Shown: positions 59,901 through 64,000 of the stretch, piece after piece
How the letters are laid out: the number at the start of each line of letters is the position of its first letter
How positions within the stretch are numbered: the first letter of the stretch is position 1
Assembly (NCBI GenBank): GCA_026874595.1
Contig: CM049310.1
Span: 21,116,058-21,180,057, forward strand
Source: Sipunculus nudus
Lineage: Eukaryota > Annelida > Sipuncula > Golfingiida > Sipunculidae
Length of the DNA: 64,000 nucleotides
Direction of reading: 5' to 3'
Notes under the pieces: model-generated
What the model was told of the DNA's origin: nothing
What the model saw: only the letters and a program-made list of their open reading frames with translations
Database searches by the model: none
Position numbers and translations under genes: made by a program

Positions 59901-60566
59901 AATGAAAAAAAAATAGTTGGTTCAAGTCTTTTAAGCAAATTGTTTACTTTTTTAAAAATTTTTTTTTTGTTCTCAAATAATATGGACATTGTTAACTCCT
60001 GAATTTAGACTTGAGTCCATAGTATGACACAGTATATGTCTTGTTAGTTGTGTGTGTGTGTGTGTGTGAGATCATCATGCACTCTTATTTCAGGTTAATA
60101 TACCTATATATAATTGAATCATATGATCTTATCAGTGTCAGAAGTTTAATTAGACACCTGTCTGTGACAGGATGTATTATGGTATACCCAAGGTCTGTCT
60201 GTCCGTTTGTTAACTTTTTGTGTCTAAAGAGATGATTTATATGTAAATTTAATTGGCACTTTGTGGAATTGGAAGAGAGGCAGGAGGTGGCATCATCTGT
60301 GATTTGGCTTTGGAACTACCTTGAATGCCAGAAATTGTGCTTGTCTTTCTCTTACAAGTGTTACATTCTGATAACTGCAAAAATGGACGTGTAAATTTTA
60401 TAATCAGGTTAGGTAACTTTGCTTTTGTAAATAATTTATTTATGTCATTCATGTATGCTAACCAGGAAGTTTTTTTAATCTTTTTTAGGATGTTCAGTAC
60501 CTCAAACCCTACCTGGAACAACTGCAACAGGAGAAAAAAGAAATGGCAGAGTGGAACAAGCAGTGA
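44893..60566 (+). CDS. UQCRB: UQCRB-like cytochrome b-c1 complex subunit 7, four exons
   Basis: Exons 44893-44914, 52618-52680, 58153-58319 and 60489-60566 (TGA) join in phase to encode 109 aa (human 111). The product begins MAAKQVAATGWRYALARWAH. The diagnostic block is YFNQLGLMRDDIIYET followed by EVKEALQRLPKDVYDARMFR and LPKEEWTKFEDDVQYLKPYL, matching the QCR7/UQCRB family. It is a small matrix-side subunit of respiratory complex III that contacts cytochrome b and supports ubiquinol oxidation. No cleavable presequence is expected. Introns of 7.7, 5.5 and 2.2 kb are loaded with repeats. The first exon codes only seven whole residues, but its start aligns with the human N-terminus. A polyadenylation signal AATAAA lies at 60683-60688. 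Confidence 0.93.
45300..45410. repeat. GC-rich direct and inverted copies of CCTGCGACCC
   Basis: CTTCCTGCGACCC occurs at 45303 and 45345, and its complement GGGTCGCAGG at 45397. Located in UQCRB intron 1, 400 bp after exon 1. Unusually GC-rich for the window. Confidence 0.7.
46620..46800. repeat. Three copies of a 75-bp segment
   Basis: ATCTTATATTTCTAGCTTAA recurs near 46625, 46702 (one mismatch) and 46775. In UQCRB intron 1; otherwise AT-rich. Confidence 0.7.
46839..46979 (-). pseudogene. SGNH/GDSL-hydrolase-like fragment
   Basis: Reverse-strand frame reads LMLIIGDSIVRYVGPDIGKN and IQCYPGIKTYALARRLPHEE. The GDS block I with a hydrophobic strand before it resembles SGNH hydrolase domains that accompany some invertebrate repeat-encoded proteins. 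It ends at a good donor-like CAG/GTATGT (46839/46838). No acceptor and no further exons were found, so it is a fragment. Family call moderate. Confidence 0.4.
47735..47797 (-). mobile_element. tRNA-derived SINE remnant (reverse strand)
   Basis: Reverse strand reads TGGCGCAGTGGTAG (box A, 47781-47794), then ACTTGTTATCACATGG (anticodon-arm-like), then GGTTGGAGACC (box B, 47741-47751, two changes from consensus). No complete cloverleaf acceptor stem, so a SINE remnant is preferred over a tRNA gene. Confidence 0.6.
47948..50419. repeat. Tandem duplication, unit about 1,236 bp (two copies)
   Basis: Copy 1 is 47948-49183 and copy 2 is 49184-50419. Offset is 1,236 bp across most of the unit, with roughly 1-2 percent substitutions. 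Each unit contains a noncoding or degraded segment with two short reverse-strand ORFs. After it come a family-1 head (TAGCTCAGCTGACTGTAAG at about 48667 and 49903), a C run, GGTGGTGCCACC, and a CTGTCTGTCTG tract. In UQCRB intron 1. Low divergence implies a recent event. Confidence 0.9.
50320..51548 (+). mobile_element. AGGTCA-rich non-autonomous element (copy 2)
   Basis: Continues from the second copy of the tandem duplication. It holds five or six diverged units of roughly 180 bp with AGGTCAAAGGTCAAGGTCAC, 'aaagattatggatgc', 'aagccaaacttttcatccc' and 'gccaataggggaag'. It ends CAGCTGAGCG then GACCCATGGGTC at 51530-51541. Same family as 3280-4152. Confidence 0.75.
53771..54826 (+). mobile_element. 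Family-1 element with three tandem units
   Basis: Starts at hairpin TAGCTCAGCTGACTGTAAG and CATCTGAGCT, then 'tttgtccgtagtccgtctgtctg'. Three units follow ('taaccgctggacctagaa' type), with palindromes GGTGGCGCCACC at 54096 and degraded ones near 54434 and 54773. Another element head abuts at 54829, so it is truncated. It lies in UQCRB intron 2. Confidence 0.8.
54829..55440 (+). mobile_element. Family-6 non-autonomous element (forward copy)
   Basis: Head TTAGCTCAGCTGACTATAAG, 'gtcgtggtccattgtccg', then a (TCCG)n tract at about 54885-54920 and 'tgtggcacgttttgaaacc'. The same sequence, reversed, is at 23930-24548. No internal tandem units. Confidence 0.6.
55580..55670 (+). other. Exon-like segment of unknown origin in UQCRB intron 2
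   Basis: Preceded by GCTTTGATTACAG (acceptor-like) and followed by GTGTACAG (donor-like). One frame reads DAGSHSRSLEVSYARVSDLL then QSLGEIPCCDR, which looks protein-like rather than random AT-rich sequence. I do not recognise the family. It could be a captured or relic exon. Weak evidence. Confidence 0.25.
55703..55729. repeat. Poly(C) tract, 27 nt
   Basis: The longest homopolymer in the window, in UQCRB intron 2. Confidence 0.95.
56431..56605 (+). pseudogene. Retroelement endonuclease (EEP-type) fragment
   Basis: Frame reads QQLIEKPTNDHGNSTDHLFT, then ALVSTLGNTWSGHKIFFATI. This matches the pattern of the C-terminal part of exonuclease-endonuclease-phosphatase domains of invertebrate retroelements (LIxxPTxxxxxxLDHxxxN ... 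SDHxxxxxxI), with SGH in place of SDH. No other domain nearby; a dead fragment. Confidence 0.5.
56700..57537 (+). mobile_element. Family-1 element, tail-containing copy
   Basis: A neighbouring element's end (CAGCTGAGC, GTGACCCATAGGTCC) at 56701-56727 is followed by two and a half family-1 units with GGTGGAGCCACC at 57000 and 57338. The tail carries 'ctgttggttaatctgtttg', CAGCTGAGCG and GACCCATGGGTC at 57520-57531. The tail matches 31532-31690 in reverse. Confidence 0.75.
58780..59620 (-). mobile_element. Reverse family-2 element in UQCRB intron 3
   Basis: Reverse-strand units with GGTGGCGCC (58868) and GGTGGCG (59019). The head is reversed near 59100-59170 ('cacttcacccgtaccactctgac') and the tail reversed near 59448-59480 (GCACAGGTTCACATTTGGCC). 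It is followed by 'cgggggcggtgcctgag', shared with 27340. Confidence 0.55.
60041..60068. repeat. (GT)n microsatellite
   Basis: About ten GT units in UQCRB intron 3. Confidence 0.85.
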
Positions 60567-60682
60567 TCCCAGGCTGATTAGGACATTGGTCACATGACTA
60601 CCAGGTGTCATGTGATTACCCTGTGTGACTTTTGTGGCAGGACATTTAAGACCTCTGAGAAATTATGTGAAGTTGTGTAGAT

Positions 60683-60688
60683 AATAAA
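60683..60688 (+). terminator. UQCRB polyadenylation signal AATAAA
   Basis: Hexamer 117 nt after the stop codon, preceded by TGTGTAGAT and followed by an AT-rich then T/G-rich stretch (TTGGTCTTCTTCTGAC), as expected for a cleavage site near 60700. Confidence 0.65.
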
Positions 60689-60749
60689 TATTTATAAAAT
60701 TGGTCTTCTTCTGACTTGATTGCATTGTTCTTGTGAATGTGTCTGTCTC

Positions 60750-61349
60750 GTGATACCATGTCAGCTAGTGCCACCTCTTTTACCATTTCAAAGTCTCCCA
60801 TTTCAAAGTCCAAGTCACAGATCCTTCAGAACCAAATACCACCCAAAAAAATGGAAACATATTAACGTTGGTAAAAGCATTTTAAACTGAAAGGATTAGA
60901 TGCCATTATTCGGCAGTATACTGATAAATTATTGTATTTCCAGATTTTAAGATCGGGAATAATATGGTACATATGTGTCTTCCACTGGGAAACCATCTGT
61001 TGATGTATCTTTTTTTATTTTTGTATCCGCCAAAACGAAGTTTTGCGGATACTATGTTTTTGACCGTGTTCCGCCCATTTCAATGTGATACCATGTCAGC
61101 TAGTGCCACCTGTTTTACCATTTCAAAGTCTCCCATTTCATAGTCCAAGTCACAGATCCTTCAGAACCAAATACCACCCAAAAAAATGGAAACATATTTA
61201 CGTTGGTAAAAGCATTTTAAACTGAAAGGATTAGATGCCATTATTCGGCAGTATACTGATAAATTATTGTATTTCCAGATTTTAAGATCAGGAATGATAT
61301 GGTTCCATATGTGTCTTCCACTGGGAAACCATCTGTTGATGTATCTTTT
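60750..61349. repeat. Duplicated 265-bp segment downstream of UQCRB
   Basis: 60751-61014 and 61086-61349 are near-identical (offset 335 bp), from TGATACCATGTCAGCTAGTG to GTTGATGTATC plus T run. Between them sits only an element end, the near-palindrome TCCGCCAAAACGAAG with TTTTGCGGA at 61027-61050. A family-1 element follows directly after the second copy. Confidence 0.9.
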
Positions 61350-63061
61350 TTATCTCAGCTGACTGAAAGTCATCTGGGCTATAGCGATCACTCTTTGTCC
61401 GTCTGTCTGTCTGTCCGTCTGTCCGTCCGTCCGTTAACCAGGCACAAATTGTAACCGCTGGACCTAGAACCTTGTAACTTGGGATTCTGAGAGGTCCATA
61501 AAAAATCTCCTTGGAAACCAGAAATTAGGTCTCTGTTACCCATATCCTTCGAGCTATGGGGCCCCAAAGTACCCCCCAGAAAAGTAAAAAATTTCATACA
61601 AACACTTCAATATCTCATTAACTACTTGACTGATGGTCATGATTTTTGGCATACATATTGATCATGAGATGATACATCACTTCCTGCAGACTGGTGGCGC
61701 CACCTATATTGTTCGATTTTTTACGAATTTTTTTCTCTAATTTTTAGACCTTTAAAAATGTGAACATTTGTTAACATGGCACAAATCGTAAAGACTGGAC
61801 CTAGAATCTTAATTCTTTACACACTGAGAGGTCCATGAAAAATCTCCTTGGAAACCAGAAATTAGGTCTCTGTTACCCATATCCTTTGAGCTATGGGGCC
61901 CCAAATACCCCCCAGAATAGTCAAAAATTTCATACAAAAACTTCAATATCTCAATAACTACGTCACTGATGGTCATGATTTTTGGCATGCATATTCATCA
62001 TGAGATGTTCCATCAGTTTCTGCAGACTGGTGGCGCCACCTGTATTTTTCAATTTTTACGAATTGTTTTCTCAAAAATTGAGACCTTTAAGGATGTAGTT
62101 ATATGTCAACAGGGTACAAATCGTAACGACTGGACCTAGAATCTTCATTCTTGACACACAGGGAGACCCATGATAAGTCTCCATGGAAACCTGATATTAG
62201 GTCTCTGTTACCCATATCCTTTGAGCTATGGCACTCCAAAGTACAGCTCAGAATAATGGAAAATTTGATACAAAAGCTGAAGTATCAGAACAACTAATGC
62301 AGAGATAACCATAATTTTTTGCATGGATATTGATCATGGAGTGTTTCATCAGTTACTGCAGACTGGTGGCACCCCTGTATTTGTTCGGGTTTTTTTACGA
62401 AATTTTTCTCCATTTTTGAGACCATTAAAGATATGAACATCTGTTAACAGGGCACAAATCATAAAAACTGGACCTAGAATCTTCATTCTTGACACACAGG
62501 GAGACCCATGAAAAGTTTCTATGGAAACCTGAAATTAGGTCTCTGTTACCCATATTTTTTAAGCTGTATGGCTCCAAAATACCCCCCAGAATAATGGAAA
62601 ATTTGATACAAAAACTGCAGTATCTCAATAACTACAACACTGATGGCCATGATTTTCGGCATACATATTGATCATGAGCTGTTCCATCAGTTTCAGCAGA
62701 CTGGGTGTGCCACCTCTATTTTTTTTTCAAATTTTTTCGAATTTTTTTACACTGTTTTTTTTTTATACCTTTAAAGATGTGGTTATCTGTCAACAGGGTA
62801 CAAATCGCAACAACTGGACCTAGAATCTTCATTCTTGTCATGCAAGGAGGCCCATGAAAAGTGCCTGTGGAAACTTGAAATTAGGTCTCTGTTACCCATA
62901 TCCTTCAAGTACTCTGAAGTATCCCTCAGAATAATGGACAATTTGATACAAAAGCTGAAGTATCTGAACAACTAATGCAGAGATCACCATGATTCTTTGC
63001 ATGGATATTGACCATTAAGTGTTTTTATTGGTTTCTGCAGTCTGGTGGAGCCACCTGTTTT
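61350..63061 (+). mobile_element. Family-1 element with five tandem units
   Basis: Hairpin head CTCAGCTGACTGAAAGTC and ATCTGGGCTATAG, then 'tttgtccgtctgtctg' with a (CCGT)n tract at 61396-61436. Five units follow, with palindromes at 61693 and 62029 (perfect) and degraded ones at 62365, 62703 and 63044; spacings are 336-341 bp. It is cut off by a family-2 tail at 63063. Confidence 0.85.
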
Positions 63062-63062
63062 T

Positions 63063-64000
63063 TGGATCCGCCAAAACGAAGTTTTTGACCGGGTTCCTCC
63101 GCCGCTGCCGTGTTCGTATCCAGAGAGCTCCTCTGAGACTAATGGACCGATTTTTCTGAAACTTGCACCAATTATCGGGTCACATGTGAACTGGTGCCTA
63201 ACCAATTTGCGTTGACCTCTGACCTTTCCTCTCTATCCAGCGTCCATTTGTGGGTCTGTTTCCACACATAAACCCTCATATCTTGGGAACCGTTTGACCG
63301 ATCAGGAAATAAAAATTATACAAATGTAGCCCTTGGATTGCTTTATAACATACACAAAAAATGGTGGCGCCACCTGTAACCATGTTTGCACAGTGTCCAT
63401 CTGTTCATCTGCCTTGTGTTAAAATCACTCATATTTCTGCAGTGAATTGACGAATTCACCTAAAATTCGTCATGCGTATACATCCTGGATAGCTTTCTTG
63501 ATTTTATGACAGGTGGCACCACCTACATTCACTTTCACGCTGATGACATCCAAGCTCATATCTCGGGAACCGTTTGCCCGATCAGTAAAAATAAAATTTA
63601 TACAAATGTAACCCTTGGATGGCTTTATAACATACACAAAAAATGGTGGTGCCACCTGTAACCATGTTTGCACAGTGTCCATCTGTTCATCTGCCTTGGG
63701 TTAAAATCACTCATATCTCTGCAGTGAATTGACTAATTCACCTGAAATTCGTCATGCGTATACATCCCACATAGCTTTCTTGATTTTATGACAGGTGGCG
63801 CCACCTACATTAATTTTCACGCTACAGACATCCATGCTTATATCTCCAGACTTGTTCAACTAATCAGGAAAAAAATTTTACACAAATGTAGCCCTTGGAT
63901 AGCTTTATAACATACACAAAATTGGTGGCGCTATACACAAAAATGGTGGCGCTGCCTGCAGCCATTTTTGCACAGCGTCCATCTGTTTGTCTGCCTTTGG
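63063..64000 (-). mobile_element. Reverse family-2 array, running off the window
   Basis: Begins with the reversed tail (GGATCCGCCAAAACGAAG, 'tcctccgccgctgccg', 'catgtgaactggtgcc'). Then come dimer units with perfect GGTGGCGCCACC at 63363 and 63794 and variants at 63519 and 63645. It continues past the window end. Confidence 0.85.

Overview
This is eukaryotic nuclear DNA from an invertebrate, most likely a mollusc. It is AT-rich, its genes have many introns, and it is crowded with short non-autonomous mobile elements. These elements carry internal tandem repeats, (ACGG/ACAG)n microsatellites and hairpin ends, an organisation known from Pearl-type (Helitron/Helentron-related) elements of bivalves. 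The lophotrochozoan assignment is an inference from repeat style and protein similarity. No species is named.

Three conserved genes can be read exon by exon with GT-AG introns in consistent phase. (1) TTC39C-like, + strand, 373-7912: ten 3'-terminal exons of a tetratricopeptide protein; the 5' end lies outside the window. (2) HS1BP3-like, - strand, 40570-21401: seven exons, apparently complete at about 362 aa, a PX-domain membrane-trafficking and autophagy protein. (3) UQCRB-like, + strand, 44893-60566: four exons, complete at 109 aa, a subunit of respiratory complex III. TTC39C and HS1BP3 converge. HS1BP3 and UQCRB diverge from start codons 4.3 kb apart. The three products have no shared pathway; their adjacency is ordinary gene order.

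The rest is repeats. 9.7-11 kb: a 328-bp tandem array. 14.1-19.2 kb: arrays of a 278-bp dimeric unit. 21-40 kb: HS1BP3 introns packed with a 5'-truncated LINE, a Helitron, minisatellites, a tRNA-derived SINE and composite tandem-repeat elements. 40.6-44.9 kb: the shared promoter interval, containing a second Helitron copy. 45-60 kb: UQCRB introns with a 1,236-bp tandem duplication, arrays of AGGTCA half-sites, and retroelement scraps. 60.7-64 kb: a duplicated UQCRB 3' flank followed by two more element arrays.

The most striking pattern is a 12-bp perfect palindrome, GGTGGCGCCACC. It is found about once per repeat unit in at least four otherwise unlike repeat families, and its degraded copies are mostly the products expected from CpG decay. 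The best-supported mobile elements are two Helitron copies with exact TC...CTAG ends, a 3' hairpin and A/T insertion sites.
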